Below, piece after piece: positions 47,943 to 60,600 of a stretch of DNA of 64,000 nt. Numbering within the stretch: position 1 is the stretch's first letter; each line of letters begins with the position of its first letter. This DNA is from Dioscorea cayenensis subsp. rotundata (taxonomy: Eukaryota > Streptophyta > Magnoliopsida > Dioscoreales > Dioscoreaceae). The notes beneath the pieces are model-generated. The model saw only the letters and a program-made list of their open reading frames with translations. It made no database searches and was not told the DNA's origin. The DNA lies in contig NC_052488.1 in the NCBI RefSeq assembly GCF_009730915.1, positions 18,966,305 to 19,030,304 on the forward strand, given 5' to 3'. The position numbers and the translations under genes were made by a program.

Positions 47943-48929
47943 AGATGATTTATCCCCACTTTTGGTAGTAATTCCGATTGCTCTAGTGATCAGGATGACT
48001 TCAATATATACTTGGACATTGGAAAAAAGTGGAACCTTATCTGTCAAATCTTTTTACAAATTTCTAATAGATGGTGGGACGCGTAGTCCACTTTACCCTC
48101 AATTATGGAAAATTAGATACCCAAGTAAATTTTCTTTATTCTGTTGGCTAGTATGGGAGGATAAACTGCTTACCTTTACAAATCTTTTCAAAAAAGGGTG
48201 TAATATTCAAAAAGCCATAGATGTATTAGTTCTCTGCGACAAAGCTTCTGAGGCAGTGGAACACCTATTCCTTGATTGTGATTTTTGAAGCGAACTTGGT
48301 CCTTCATCCAAACTCTTGATCTACATTTATTCCCACTAACCATCTCTAAGATTTGAATCGCACTGCTTCCATCCTTACAATCACAAAACTGAACCCTTTG
48401 GAACCTTAGTTCAAGAGCCATTATGTGGAATATATGGCTAGAAAGAAATAATCGCATATTTCAATTACTTGTGTTACTATCTTATTCTATAATGATTAAA
48501 ATTGCTAATAAACTTCTTTCTTGGTTTTCAATAACTGCAGATAATCAACAACAATCTTTCAACAAGGCATCCCAGTGGATAAGCTCTCCCTCAACTTTAT
48601 AAGCACAAGGGTTTCAAACCAAACTGACAATTCAAATCATAATCAATCCCTGGAGTAGGTTACTCTTCTTGTCAGCCTGAGTAGGCCTGTACTTCTAGAT
48701 GGTGGCATTCCCTAATTAGGCTGTTATCTTCTTTTTCTATTTCTGCTGGCTTGCTCTTTCCTTTTTTTTTTACTTCCTCACCTCTAGTGAGAGACTTCTT
48801 GTTTTTTTCCCTTTCTTGTTTGTTCATGTTTGGTCTGTCTATTTCTGTCTTTTTATTTCAATAAAGATGTGGTTTATCTACTTTCATAAAAAAAAAAACC
48901 AGTATTTAATTGGAAAGTTTAATCATGAT

Positions 48930-49560
48930 AGTGGCAAGTTTGAAATTTGATATCCATTTTTTTATCACAATACTTTCTGTTATGGCAAGTCAAGATATAA
49001 ATTGTGTGATTTGGATGCTGCATGTACTATTAAGATCAATAATATACCCCCATCATTTTCAATGGAGGAGAAGCAACCTACAAATAAAAAGGCTTTTTAT
49101 TAGATTCATCAGTAAATATTTAATTAAATACTACAGGAGGTCTTGAAAGAAAAACAATAGCTCTATTATGGTTGAAACTAGAGACATTGTGTATGACGAA
49201 AAGCCTAACCAATTAAGTTATATATGAAGCAGAGATTGTTCTCATTGTCCGACAAAAGCTATGTCTATATAAATGTCATTTAAATATATTTAAAGAAATT
49301 GTTTATGATTGGGAGACCATAGAAATCAAGTATGACGACGAAGATTTAGCGTTAATTATGTTATGTTTGTTGCCTCTATCATTTACTAGGAACACTATTA
49401 TTTACAATCATGAAATTCTTCCTCTACAAGAAGTATATCAGCTTGTGTTTGGAATTGATACTTAAGTAAAGGAGTCTCGTTGTTCATCAAAAAACATAGG
49501 AGAGGAATTCTAGTGGTAGTAAAAAAAGGCAAATAGTAACATAAAAGCAAAAATAATACC
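48930..49560 (+). pseudogene. Copia gag relic (outer element)
   Basis: Heavily decayed. Readable pieces: 'SMEEKQ', 'LYMKQRLFSLSD' (49223 region; the family has 'LYLKQRLF.L.M'), and 'DLALIMLCLLPLSF' with 'IIYNHEILPLQEVYQLV' (49340-49440; the family has 'DLALILLCSLPPSY..L...LLYG...ISLEEV'). Their order and spacing match Copia gag. It starts just after the LINE-B poly(A). Confidence 0.6.
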
Positions 49561-49625
49561 TCATCTTTTAAGAAATCGATTCCCTTCTTTTAACTGTATG
49601 TGTACAAGAATTTTTGGAGCTCAGT

Positions 49626-49820
49626 ATGTCTGGAAGCACGGGAAAACGTTCTTTTGCTGATATTATTACCAGTATTCGATACTGGGTCATTCATAGCATT
49701 ACTATACCTTCCCTATTCATTGCGGGTTGGTTATTCGTAAGTACAAGTTTAGCTTACGATGTGTTTGGAAGTCCTCGGCCAAACAAATATTTCACAGAGA
49801 GCCGACAGAGGATTCCACCA
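49626..49820 (+). pseudogene. psbE: Plastid psbE fragment (cytochrome b559 alpha), nuclear plastid insertion
   Basis: ATG at 49626 opens 65 codons that are clearly plastid psbE: '[20 protein letters not shown]', '[19 protein letters not shown]', '[17 protein letters not shown]'. The heme-ligand His (residue 23, 'RYWVIHS') and the single membrane helix are intact. In plastids the protein is 83 residues and binds heme with PsbF in photosystem II. Here homology stops after about residue 65 ('RQRIPP'), followed by unrelated sequence and a stop at 49848-49850. Differences from the conserved protein (Lys for Glu at 7, Ser for Gly in VSTG, Lys for Glu in PNEY) are typical of drift in the nucleus. 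It lies in retrotransposon DNA without a plastid promoter or psbF/L/J, so it is not a functional gene. Plastid homology may begin a few bases before the ATG. Confidence 0.93.
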
Positions 49821-49849
49821 ATAAATATTGGCTTGATATCCTTGGGATG

Positions 49850-50310
49850 AAGCCAAATCTTGATCTCTTTTAATCCAACGGTCTAAAAAACTCTATTGTT
49901 TATATAGGGTTATGTTTGTTGGGTGTTTTGTAGAGAGGAAAAAAAGAAAGAGAGATAGAGAGGGTGAGTTTTCTTTTATTTAGAGATTGGAAAGAACGAA
50001 GAAGGTGCAAAGGAGAGCTCTTATCTTTACTTGATCTCATTAAAGCAAGGTAAGATCCTTGTTTTTGAGGTGAGGTTAAGACCATAAAGTTTAGTAATCC
50101 GCTTGTAGCTAGCTTTATGCTTATTTCTTATACTCTTGTACTCTTGTTATTCTCCATGATATAGTAAAGCATTGTTCTCTAGTGGATGTAGGCTTCTTCT
50201 TAGCCAAACCACGTTAAATTGGTATTTCTTGTTTTATTCTTGTAAGATTAGTTGTATACTATCCTTGCATTGTCTATTCATTGTGCCATTGCTAGGTATT
50301 GTGATATTGC
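49850..50310 (+). mobile_element. Second Copia LTR-like insertion next to psbE fragment
   Basis: Has the layout of a Copia LTR: a TATA-like 'TTTATATAGGG' at about 49898, a GA-rich leader at 49930-50000, and 'TAGTGGATGTAGGC...GCCAAACCACGTTAAATT' near 50180, a motif common in the R/U5 region of many plant Copia LTRs. It may end near 'GATATTGCACA' (about 50310). It separates gag from the CCHC region of the outer element. Its left border is unclear and may lie before the psbE fragment, in which case psbE would be inside the LTR. Confidence 0.5.
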
Positions 50311-50339
50311 ACATCAAGTATTCTATGAATTGCCAAAGT

Positions 50340-50990
50340 AGTTATGATCTTCCTCACACGCAACAATTACAAGAAGAATGGCTACATTAAATCTGAATGT
50401 TATAAGTTGCAAAATCAAGAATAAAAAGGCTGCCACCAATGAAAAGAGAACCAACGATGAAATAGTGGTGAAGCTAGTGTTGCAGAATATGAGTCCAGTA
50501 GTGGAGAACTCCTAGTCACTTTTGATGGTGACTCCAAATCTTATTCTGATTTGATTTGAGATTTTGCTTGCATGTTTCGTTTGTATCCTAATAGGGACTA
50601 GTTTTCAATATATAAAACATTGTCTAAAGTAGCTATGCTAATGGAAATAATACATCTTGTAAGATTGTTGGTATTGGAATGGTCAAAATTAATTTGTATG
50701 AAGTTGTTAGGACTCTTAATTGATTGTGTGAGACATGCTCTTTATATTAAGAGAAATCTCACCTCTTTGAGTACTCTTGATTTAAAAGGGTACAAGTTAT
50801 ACTATTGAAGGTGGAATCATGAAGGCTTCTAGAGGTGCTCTTGGTGAGATGGAAAAGGCAAAAGAAAGCTACCAATTTATATGTTTTGCAAGATTTTATA
50901 GTTACAATCGAGCCATTGTCACCATACCACTCTTGCTGGACAAGTTTAAGCATGGCTTAGACTTGCTTGGTGTTAGTTGTTGAGTTTGTT
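50340..50990 (+). pseudogene. Copia zinc-knuckle and protease relic (outer element)
   Basis: 'NGYIKSECYKLQNQ' near 50372 is the second half of a gag CCHC knuckle ('GHIK..C'). After stops come 'MFRLYPNRD' (family 'HMCPNRDWF'), 'LYIKRNLTSLSTLDLKGYKL' (50738-50800; family 'LKRNLISLSTLD..GY') and 'IMKASRGALGEMEKAKESY' (family 'VSKGALVVMKG'), all protease to pre-integrase marks. Nothing of integrase or RT follows; right LTR-like DNA begins near 51020. Confidence 0.65.
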
Positions 50991-51430
50991 GCTCATTTAA
51001 TGGAAAAGATATTGGAGAGCTTGTTTGTGGAGATTAAAATTGATGTTTTCTTTTGTATTGAAATTTGTGTACTTGTGTTTCAAATTCTATTGACATTACT
51101 GGAAAATCTCGTAGTGCGACTTATGTAATTTTTTGAATTATAAAATATTTTTAGATGGATCGGACTTAGATTTAGAGTCAAAGAATTGGACTTAGCTAGG
51201 CTCAAACTTAAGCTCATACTCGATTCAGACTCAGGTTAAGAGTTAGAGGATTTACAGTCTACTTAAAAATATTTTGGAGTTTTATTACAAAAGAACAATT
51301 TTAGTAAAGCTTGTGCGGCCACCAATATTGTACTCAATTTTCAATATAATAGAATCATCTTTTCTTTCTTTGCATGTAGTTTTCTCTGGTTTGGCTTATC
51401 CATGTAGTTTTATGTAACTTTATTCATGTA

Positions 51431-53448
51431 ATTTTCAATATTGTCATTTGCTGCTTCTATCATTAAGGACACAAGTAGATAATAATTATATTACGAAATT
51501 TATCAAATTTTGCCATATTAGCATTGTTTTAAAAGTTCACAAAAAATTCAATTTGAGGAAAATGGATAAAATACATTGAACATTCATCATTGGACATTTT
51601 AATGATACAAAAATATATAAAAATAATTATTGAGGTAAATTCTATAAACCAAAAAATGCACTTAAGCCAAACAAAATATATAAGTACCAACGGGTGCACA
51701 ACAAGATGGGAAAATAGTTTCCCCATCATGCAGCGCTGGCAATGGCACATCTAATGAGATCAAAATGGTAATATTACACCACGTATTACCACGTATTAGC
51801 AACATAAGAATTTTTATTTGGAGTTACCCGCAAAGAAAGCTAAGTTCTTGGTTCCGTCTTACACTAAAGTAATAAAAAAAACCCTGAACAGTACTAAAGT
51901 ACAAATATCAACTTCTCAATTAACATATATAAATCATGCAGTATAAAGTTGTGTGTATCTTTAAGTCATGGACGTGTTCATTAAATCTCCAGCCATCCAT
52001 AAAGACCAACTAGAGAAGGATTCAATATTAATGACTTGAATGTTATTTAATTGTTAAAGATTGGGTTTAGGACACCAATAAAATGAAAAACATATCAACT
52101 GTCGGCCAACTTATAACTTACCCAACTGCAACCCTAGCAATAAGTCTTGGTTGTGATGTTGTTTAACAGGAAAACTGGTAGATGAGAATTATAATTATTT
52201 GTGGACAGAAATGAATGTTATAATATGTTCTCTTTTTCCATTTATATATATATATATATATTATATAAATCATGTTAAAATGATATGAGCCAGAATTAAA
52301 TCACATTAAAAACAAGAACAAGATTAATTCATGAAAAGTTATAAAGGACTTGATGGTTGATTGATCAGTTGAAGGTTATCAATAAAATGGAGGCTTGTGA
52401 ATCACAAAAAAAAACTATGAAAACAGCACAAGATTATCATGGTGGGGGAAATGGGAAAATCTTTGATAATATGGTCTTACAAGATTCAAAGCATGCGCCA
52501 CTTATTCAGAATTCTGCGCACTGGAGGCGGCTTGTGATTTACAATTATAGAGATAATTGGTGGAGGTTGTTAGAGGTCTTTTCATGAACCATTGCTTTAC
52601 TATTATTACTAATTATTCGGGAAATTAGCTTTGACAAAGAATGCCTCGTCGAAATCCTTAATATATAATTCACTCTTCAGGAGACATGGATTGCACTCAT
52701 GGTATATGAAAATGAAGAAAAAGACATCAGCTTTAGTCACTTTTTTCTAACTCTTCTTTTGTTCTGGTGTGGTACTAAATTCAAGTTGAAACCCATCTAC
52801 TATGTTTGACCCAAACTCAAAACATCGAATCTTGTTTAACTACTCTTTATTAGAATGTTTAACACATCGCTATTCAAATGATTTGATAAATTATAATGAG
52901 TTAGAATATAATTTTACCCGGTGATGTTCATGGCATGCCTTAATTACAAACCTTATATAAATGAAGTTAATTCTCAAACTTTAAAATATATAAGGTAGCA
53001 AGTCTATTTCAAAGGAGATCTAAAGTCCCTTGAAGTTAATGTTGTGGATCAACCAAAAACAACTTTTTTTTTAAGAGAAAGCAAGATCAGATAACTGCAT
53101 TAAGAAATGCAAGCAAGCAAGCAAGTAAGCTCAAGCAATTGGCAGAGATATCAGCATCATTAGTTCCGAGGAATCTCATCGATTCCATTTTGTGATAACA
53201 TAATTAAAAGCAGTTGTATAAACAAGTACACTTTGCCATGAACTATCTACAATGTTGTTGATCCTCAACACTAAAAGAGAACCCTTCCTCAATGCAGCAA
53301 AGTAGTTATATAAATAAGCTAAGCATCTTATGTGACATCTACTCCTGCATTTCACAATGTTAGGGTGTATGCGGACTAGATCTAGCTATATTTATATATA
53401 TATGTAATATAATTTCCCTTTTTGAGGGAATTCTGAGGGAACTTCAAT
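51431..53448. other. Spacer downstream of the MYB gene
   Basis: No gene recognised. A plus-strand frame at 52357-52587 (76 codons) is unassigned. (TA)n near 52245. The MYB 3' UTR should lie in the last few hundred bases. Confidence 0.4.
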
Positions 53449-54329
53449 TCATGATGAACTTCCAACCTTCAAGAAGTCTATGAATTGTACACTACCTTCA
53501 CTATGCTGCTCCTTGTCCTCCTCTTTGTCCAAGCTTCTCCGGCCATCTTTCATGTTTTCAGAGTCAGTGTTTACTTGAAGAAAATCATAGAATTCGACTG
53601 AGTTTTCTCTATCTGCAAACATTATTCATAAATACAAATATATCTAGACATCCCTTGATCTCAAAGAAAATGAGATAATGATCAAGAACACCTCATACCT
53701 TCAGTCATATTAGAACTACTGCCATGAATTCCTGAAAAAATATCACTAGGATTGTGATGACACTTATTTACAGAAGAGTACTCTTGAGAACTTCTGCAAT
53801 ACTTGGTCACTGTTTGTTCTATATTTTGTGCTTCAAGCTTTCTCTTTTTATTGTCGTCAGGCTTCTCTGAGGTGCAACAACCAGCACTACTTCTCTTTGC
53901 TTGAACCCTAGATTTTTCTCTACATCTTCTTGCCATAATCACATGCCAGTGATTCTTCACCGCGTTATCAGTTCTGCCAGGGAATAATCGAGCTATAGCC
54001 GCCCATCGATTGCCGTGCACACGATGCAAAGACAGAAGCCTCTCTTCCTCCTCCTCACTGAAGGGGTTCCTATTTATTCTTGGATCCAATTGGTTATACC
54101 ATCTCAGCCTACAACTCTTTCCTGCTTTAATTGATATATCTCAGTGACAACACAAAGAAATATATCTTTATATTAAGACTTGATAAACATCTACAATTCG
54201 ATTTGATGCTGCACCTGATCTGCCTTGAAGTTTTTCAGCAATCGAATTCCAATTTTGAGGGCCATATCGAGCAACCAACTCTTTGAGCTTCTCGTCTTCC
54301 TCCGGCCTCCAATGGCCTCTGGTGCACAT
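53449..54329 (-). CDS. R2R3-MYB transcription factor, subgroup 21 type (MYB52/54/56/105/117-like)
   Basis: Three exons on the minus strand: 54329-54215, 54121-53699 and 53612-53449; 702 nt, 233 aa. Introns are GT-AG (CAG|GTGCAG...GCAG|GAAAG; GAAG|GTATGA...GCAG|ATAG). R2 starts '[18 protein letters not shown]' with Trp at HW, NW and RW; R3 is '[20 protein letters not shown]' onwards, with Phe, Trp and Trp, ending '[20 protein letters not shown]'. The C-terminus has '[11 protein letters not shown]', matching the 'FIDFLGVG' motif of subgroup 21. The first intron falls at GRSG|KS, as in most R2R3-MYBs. Relatives control lateral-organ boundaries (LOF1/MYB117, MYB105) or secondary-wall genes (MYB52/54). 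An upstream in-frame Met at 54365 would add 12 residues; I chose the Met directly before CTRGHW. No defects seen. Confidence 0.93.
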
Positions 54330-54654
54330 CTGATCACCAAAAGAAGAAGAAAAAGATAGAAACACAACAAGAAGAAAAGAAGCCCTTCAATTCTATCATA
54401 AAGGCTTCTCTTTCTCCTACTTATAGTTGTTCCACAAGCTAAAGAAAACAAGAAGCAGCTCATAAAGGATTCATCAAGACGATGATGATGATCAAGAAAT
54501 AGAGGAGGTGGAGATGAAAGAAAAGATATAACAAGATTTGAGAAGTGGAAAGAGCTAGCTTTTCTCGTTAGGGAAAGAGTTAGGAGATGATTGTTACTCT
54601 AAGCTTTGATGGTACATGTAGTCTAACAAATGGTATTTTAAGGGAAGTGGAGAA

Positions 54655-54687
54655 AGATAAATATATATATTTATATATCTAAGAGAT

Positions 54688-54725
<38 letters not shown>
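54655..54725 (-). promoter_or_regulatory. Probable MYB promoter: TATA-like tract and (GA)n
   Basis: About 330 bp upstream of the MYB ATG. A (GA)n run of ~16 units (54690-54722; CT on the gene strand) is followed toward the gene by TATATAAATATATA-like sequence (54660-54680). CT-rich tracts beside a TATA are common in plant core promoters. The exact start is not known. Confidence 0.4.
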
Positions 54726-54726
<1 letters not shown>

Positions 54727-57700
54727 TTGTGGTTGCTTGGTGGGGTGAATTCCGTTCTGCTTTCAACATCCAACCACGTTTCTAACCTACAACGTCTACT
54801 TAGAACCAACCCATCCTTCTCTCTATCTTTTGCCTTAATACATACATGAAGACTTTGAGAAAATGGTATAAGATGTATAAGCTCATAAGCTTTATCCTAA
54901 CTTCATTCTTGACCATTTGATTACGGTTGGCATTCACCAACTATAAGGTCAAGGTTGATGAACTTTCATGTTTAGATTGCTTAAACTAGTGTTAAGTTGG
55001 ATGTAATTGCTACAGTGTGCGCATAGTATATTTATATATTTATACTTAAATTATGTTTCTAGTGTTTCAGAATTTGTTGGGCTTCTGACCTAACAAAACC
55101 AACATCTGCCTTAGAACGTGTGGTTGCTCGTGGAGTTTTGAGCGGTTATATATATATTAATATAAGTCAAATTTAGGCCATGAGATTACGCTAGCTGGCT
55201 AATAGTTTTGCATGCTTGCCAGTATTCTCAGAGTATAGTTTTAGGGTTGCAGAGAGTTATCACGGAAGCTTATATAACAAAGTTCAAATTGTGTTTTTTT
55301 TTTTTCTTTTTCTTTTTTTCTTTCATTTTCTTTCTCTTTGTTTTGACAAAGTTTTCTTTCACTTTTCTTTCTTTTATGTTACTCTATTTTTCCTAGATAT
55401 ATTTGTCAATTGTGAGTATACGATTCTAGTTATTCTAGTTTGCGAAAAGATCAAATGAAGGGAATCATAGAGAAAGACCTTTCTCTTGTATCTACTAATA
55501 AACAAGAGGGATGGTTTGAAGGTTATATATATCATGGCTTTACACATCTCACAGAGCTTTAACTGGTGACCTAACTTCATGTGTAGCAGCTAATTAGACA
55601 TGGTTTATAAACAAATAAGGAGATATGAGATCAGTGATGTATATTCATGGAGAAGTTTGAATGAAGTTTCTCTTCTCAAAATGGAATGAAATTGTAAATG
55701 ATAATTTATATATATATATATATATATTTTAATAAAGTGGATAAATCACAATTTTTTGAGATATTTTGATGGATAATTTTATGTCTTAAAATTAATAAAA
55801 CATGATCTCCTTCATATTTAGAATTTTGACAAATTAAATAGAATCAATCCTATTATGCATCTTGTTATTTTTTTCATTTTTGAGTGTGTTTTAATTTAAG
55901 AATGTGTGACAGATATGCATGTTAGAAAGAGTTTTCAGTAGACCATGTGATGGTTTGAGAAGTATTCCAACTATGACTAGTTCAATGATATTGTCGCTTC
56001 ATCTTATTGTTATTTTTGTTTCTAGAGTGATTTGGTGCTTCTTCTTTTTTATTTTTTTTTTCAAGTAACCACATATTTATGGTTATTTATATCAATAGCT
56101 TATGCAACTTTAAAACAACATAAATAAATTATGTTTAGAAAAAAAATTGATCTAAAAATAATAGGCTTTCTTTAAAGCAAATTGGATTTGTGAGAACATA
56201 TAAATTAATAGGAACTTGATAGCCACATATAACACAAGCCAAATCCTATGACATAGCCAATAACAAAACATCAAATTCAAGAATAAAGAAGGTGAACAGT
56301 GACATGAGCTTAAACTTATATTTTTTTTATAAAAAAGATGAAATATCATAATCCACAACCTTCTATAAAAGTTTCAAAATTAATTCATCTATTAATTATA
56401 TTTATTGTACATATAAGAATGAAAATAAAACACATGGACCAAATATTATTAGTGTGAAACCTTTCAAATGAGATATGCCAAATGATAATGATAATGAAAT
56501 CGAAAGAATAAAAAAGAAAAAACACCAAATTTACATATAGTTCACCCAATATGAACTCCTTCCATAGAACTACTGTAAATCTTCATTATGAGGAGAAAAA
56601 TAAAATCTTTACAAGTGTTTACTCGCTCACACTCTCCATTTCATACTCAAGTACAAGCAAAAAAAAAAAAATTATTATTTTCAAGTCGCACAAGACAACT
56701 TTAAGGCTTCTTCTCAAGAGAATTATTACTTATCTTCAATTATATTTGGGATACACCGAGTGAGAGGAGAAACCCACTGTTTATAATAGGCTCAAAGCAT
56801 CATATTATATATGACAATCATTCACCTTTCTTGATGCTAACTTCGTATACATGGTAATCTTATCGATCTCCTCTATTATTCATAGTAATATTTCCTACCT
56901 TGATTTCTTGATACATGTACCTTCTTGATTACTTTCTTTGATTTTCGGTGTCATGTGAAATATACTAATATTAATTACTTTTTAATTACCTCTCTTGATT
57001 ACCTCTGTCAAAATATATACTCTTAATCTATTACACAAAAACTTGAGAATAACTTCTATCCAACCATCATGACATGAATGATAAAAAAATAATAAGATAA
57101 ATAACTTATGTTAACCAACGGCACACGCCATTTAATTGAAACTAAGGATCATATGGACATCTCCTTTGTTAGAAAAACAAGGGCCCTTGTGGGACATAAT
57201 TATAGATTTAGTGCTTGCTATCTTATCTCAGAACAACCAAAATAAAGTTCATATCATTATTTCTCAATGTAATCTTTCTTGAATAGGGTGTAATCTTTGC
57301 TTTGGGACATTTATTTATTAAATAATTAGGTTTTCTTTTGCCTTTTATAAGTCATAGTTAGTAGTTGTCTTAAGTTTAGTAACAGATAAACAAACACATT
57401 GAGATCCAAGTATAGATTCATGAAAAAAGAGTTGTATTTCTTAAGCTCTTTGCAACAGCACACCTACCACACCTAACAACTTACAAGCGTCCAAACAAGT
57501 TTCCTCTTCACATTTTATTCTAAATGCTATTTATATCCTTAATAAGTGCATATGCTTTCCAAAGCAAGAACATTAGCTCTATGAGGATTAAATAATATAC
57601 CCTACAAGCTTAGGGGACAAAGTGGGTTCATCACTTCAATGCTCACTTTATGCCAACATCAAAGCGACCTTTAATTGGGTGTTCTGCAGATAAGACACTG

Positions 57701-60278
57701 CATTTTATGAAATTATGTAGTGGTCCTTCACATGGTCATAGAAAATTGTTGTTGGTGCAACAAGGTTTAGGGTTTACATATTAAAGAAAAATTAGGGGAA
57801 AAAGTAGAAGATGAGATCATACTTACCTTTGTCTTGTGTAGGTTTCTTTATTTTTTTTAAAAAAATTTTAGTGCATTTAACAAAAATAAAATCACCCTTA
57901 ACTTATGAGCTTTATTGTTTATATAAAAAAATTATAGTATTTAAAAATATAAGAGGAAGAGTGGGAGGTAAAGTTAAATAGTGATACATAACTTATTATA
58001 TACTATACTATTAATAATAGAATAACAGAACTTAGATCTCACTTAATATTGTTTTTGATATTGTATTTTTTTAACTGGTATAAATTAACAGAAAAAAAAA
58101 GAGTTTTTGATGTCAATGAAGAGAATTGTTCTGTAAAAAACTTGCATAGTTACTCTTTTCATTCTTTACAAGTTTTTTCTTTTCTTTTTTTACTTTGATT
58201 GTTAAATTAAAAACAATAGTCATATTTCAACTTTTTCTAATTAATGAGAAGTTTAATGTATATCTAAAAGAAAATTAAAAGAAATCTGTGGGTCACGAGA
58301 GAGGGGTTGTTAAGAAATATTAAAGGAGGGTGGTTATATGCAAAACAAACCTTATAAGTTTTAAATTTGAGCTGTCTGCCGATCAGGTGGTCAACCAATC
58401 TGAACAGAGTGAAATTGATTATAGATAGAAGAAAACCAACAAAATGACATCTGATTTGAAGTATAAATATCAATTTAAGCTAATATTGTTGTGAAATCTT
58501 AAGAGTGTGGGAACTTTATTAAAACTAATTTAATGGTGAGGGGCTTTGGCTTCCTTTAATTAGAGTATGCCTGACAACTGATTTTCAGTAGTAGGTACTT
58601 GAAAAGGAGAGAGTATCTCTGCTGAAAAGGATACATGCTTGGATATACAAATTATACTAACCTGATGGAATCCAACACCTCTTTTTATCATATGTTTAGT
58701 AGACTAATATGGTGTGTACCTTTCATACTTTGTTTATCTTTGTCATTTTCACTTGACACTAACATTTTCCTTTTCTTAGCCGCCTTATGCTTGATTTATT
58801 TTATTGCCCTTAAGCATGAAACTTAGTTTTTTTTTCTTAATTTTCTCTGTTTAACATATCGTCGTCATTAATTGGTCTCTAATTACCTAACATGATGGTT
58901 TAATTAATTAATAATCAATTAATTAGCTGTTATGTATTATCTGAAGTTGAAGTACCATTACATTGATGTATACATGAAGGAAAATGTCACCTTGATTGGA
59001 TTAGGTGTTGGCTTTCCATCAAGAGCACTAGTCCTTGTCTTCTTTTCCAAGTGTTCTCAAACATTATCATTTGTCAAGAAATTAAGGTGCACAACTAATT
59101 CTTTTTCACCAACAAAGAAAGTGGTGCACAAGTGATTTATTGTCGTAAGAATTAAATGAATGTAGCTTTCATGAAGTAGATTGACATGAGAATTCAGAGA
59201 CAAAATATAGAAAGGCATTCTTGAGAAGACTAATCAGAGGTGGTACAACTTAATAGTGGGATGAACACATTAACAATGTGAAGTGTTCTCTTTATGATTT
59301 ATAGTAATTTGATTCATTTAGCATCTTTAAGTAATGTCTTAATAAAGTAAGTTTAAAAATTATATAAGGTATTGTCTTTTTCATGGTATCTCTTGATTTC
59401 TGGTACTGTTTCAGGTCTTTTACTATGATGTTATATATAGTCATGAATCATGATAGTTTATGTTTGATTTCATATTGATCAATGATGTATTTCTGTTCAA
59501 TATGTCACGAAAGGAGAATATCGGTGACATGATATATATATATTTATTCGAAACTTTCCATTTCTTTGAGATTTTTTTTATCTTTGACAAAGTCATGTTT
59601 TTACACCCCCACCATTTTCTATAGACAAATCATGGTCCATCCTCAAGTCTTACCATCATGTTCTTTCTCTTCAAGTCATCCAACTTACATTGATCGCAGC
59701 AATAGTTCCATCCACTTAATCTTTGTGTTGGATGGTTAAATATACTTCAAATTAACATTGATCTTTGCTTTAATCGTATTTCATTAATTCGTCATATGTT
59801 ATCAGCGATAATATTGTCGTTCTAATTAGGTTGCATTCATGTTTGAACACATAATCTTTAGGTTCATATATATATATATATATATATGCAATAGAAAACC
59901 TACCAAACCTAACCACACAACTTCCAACCAAGTTTCCTCTTCACAAGTTTATTTAAGCATTCCATCTAAATCAAATAGCTAAAATAGGTTGAACATCATG
60001 TCATAAGTGATTTAGGTAAAGAGTAGTTCCTTACACTTCATATATGGCTGATTCACCGTTCAATCTCTTCTTTCTTTAATTAATCATCTCTTAATCATGT
60101 ACCCTATATATCGTCGATCCTAGTCTTCTGTTTTCAAATCTTGACAACATGTCCCATATTAATTTCTTTGATTTGGTATTAGGTGCATGAATCACAAGTT
60201 TAAAAGAACAAATGCTTTGTGATAAAATATTTATATATACAATATAAGTTTGATGTAATCCAACACCTTTTTATATAT

Positions 60279-60316
<38 letters not shown>

Positions 60317-60600
60317 CATATAGAATTAATTTTTCATTGTGACAAGTACAATGGATAACTACCATCAATTAAGATGTATTAGTGATGGAAGTGATCTGAT
60401 TGTATGTTTAGAAAAAGTGAAAGGGTTTCATATGAAAGACTTATTTATATGACTCAATGGAAGTCAAGAAGCCAAATTAAGTGCAAAGCCAATTTGTTAA
60501 GCTTGATGTAGATGGACAGTGACTTTATAAACCAGACCAATAACTGACTTCAAAAGAGGAATTCTTGAGAATCAATCAAAGCCATCTGCATCAAAAGGTT
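54726..60600. other. Long AT-rich intergenic region
   Basis: Nearly 6 kb with no recognised gene or element. It contains (TA)n near 55708, 59867 and 60296, a compound (CA)n(TA)n at 60277-60316, and a T-rich tract at 55293-55340. Short ORFs (for example minus 56152-56358, plus 58635-58826, plus 58932-59135) have no known domain. Confidence 0.45.

Larger units (their letters stand above)
44235..48899 (+). mobile_element. L1-type LINE (LINE-B), 5' truncated, split by a solo LTR
   Basis: RT domain: 'LVDESQLGRCIA' near 44255, 'NYAKAFDSLDWNFLLEILV' (frame 44339-44905), 'CKRRLRQGDPLSLLLFAVAV', catalytic 'HLQYTDDLIIFSTGG' (Y-T-D-D, normally Y/F-A-D-D), 'YLGIPLSRR'. The frame then decays through 'LPAWVIKEIDQVRKDFLWKG' and 'RPRNMGGWVILNL' to about 45580. 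A solo LTR (45588-47942) interrupts it. The zinc-finger-RVT domain follows: 'KSGTLSVKSFYKFLIDGGTR', 'FSLFCWLVWEDKLLTFTNL', 'EHLFLDC'. It ends in a short poly(A) at 48889-48899. The missing 5' half is normal for a LINE insertion. It sits between the left LTR and gag of the outer Copia element. Stops make it inactive. Confidence 0.85.
43830..51430 (+). mobile_element. Decayed Copia element (outer layer of a nested stack)
   Basis: Left LTR-like DNA (about 43830-44234) and right LTR-like DNA (about 51020-51430) share ordered blocks: 'GTAATGTGATTTATATGATTT' versus 'GTAGTGCGACTTATGTAATTT' (quoted in part), a 'CTATTTAAGC' / 'CTACTTAAAA' TATA-like site, and 'AACATAATGGAATATTCTCC' / 'AATATAATAGAATCATCTTT'. 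Between them, in order, are a LINE insertion, gag (48930-49560), an insertion carrying psbE and another Copia LTR (about 49560-50340), and CCHC-protease (50340-50990). Integrase, RT and RNase H are absent, so the element was internally deleted as well as invaded. Confidence 0.65.

Noticed and set aside
49614..49850. psbE frame as a functional nuclear-encoded PsbE
   Set aside because: Truncated at about residue 65, no transit peptide, and embedded in retrotransposon DNA.
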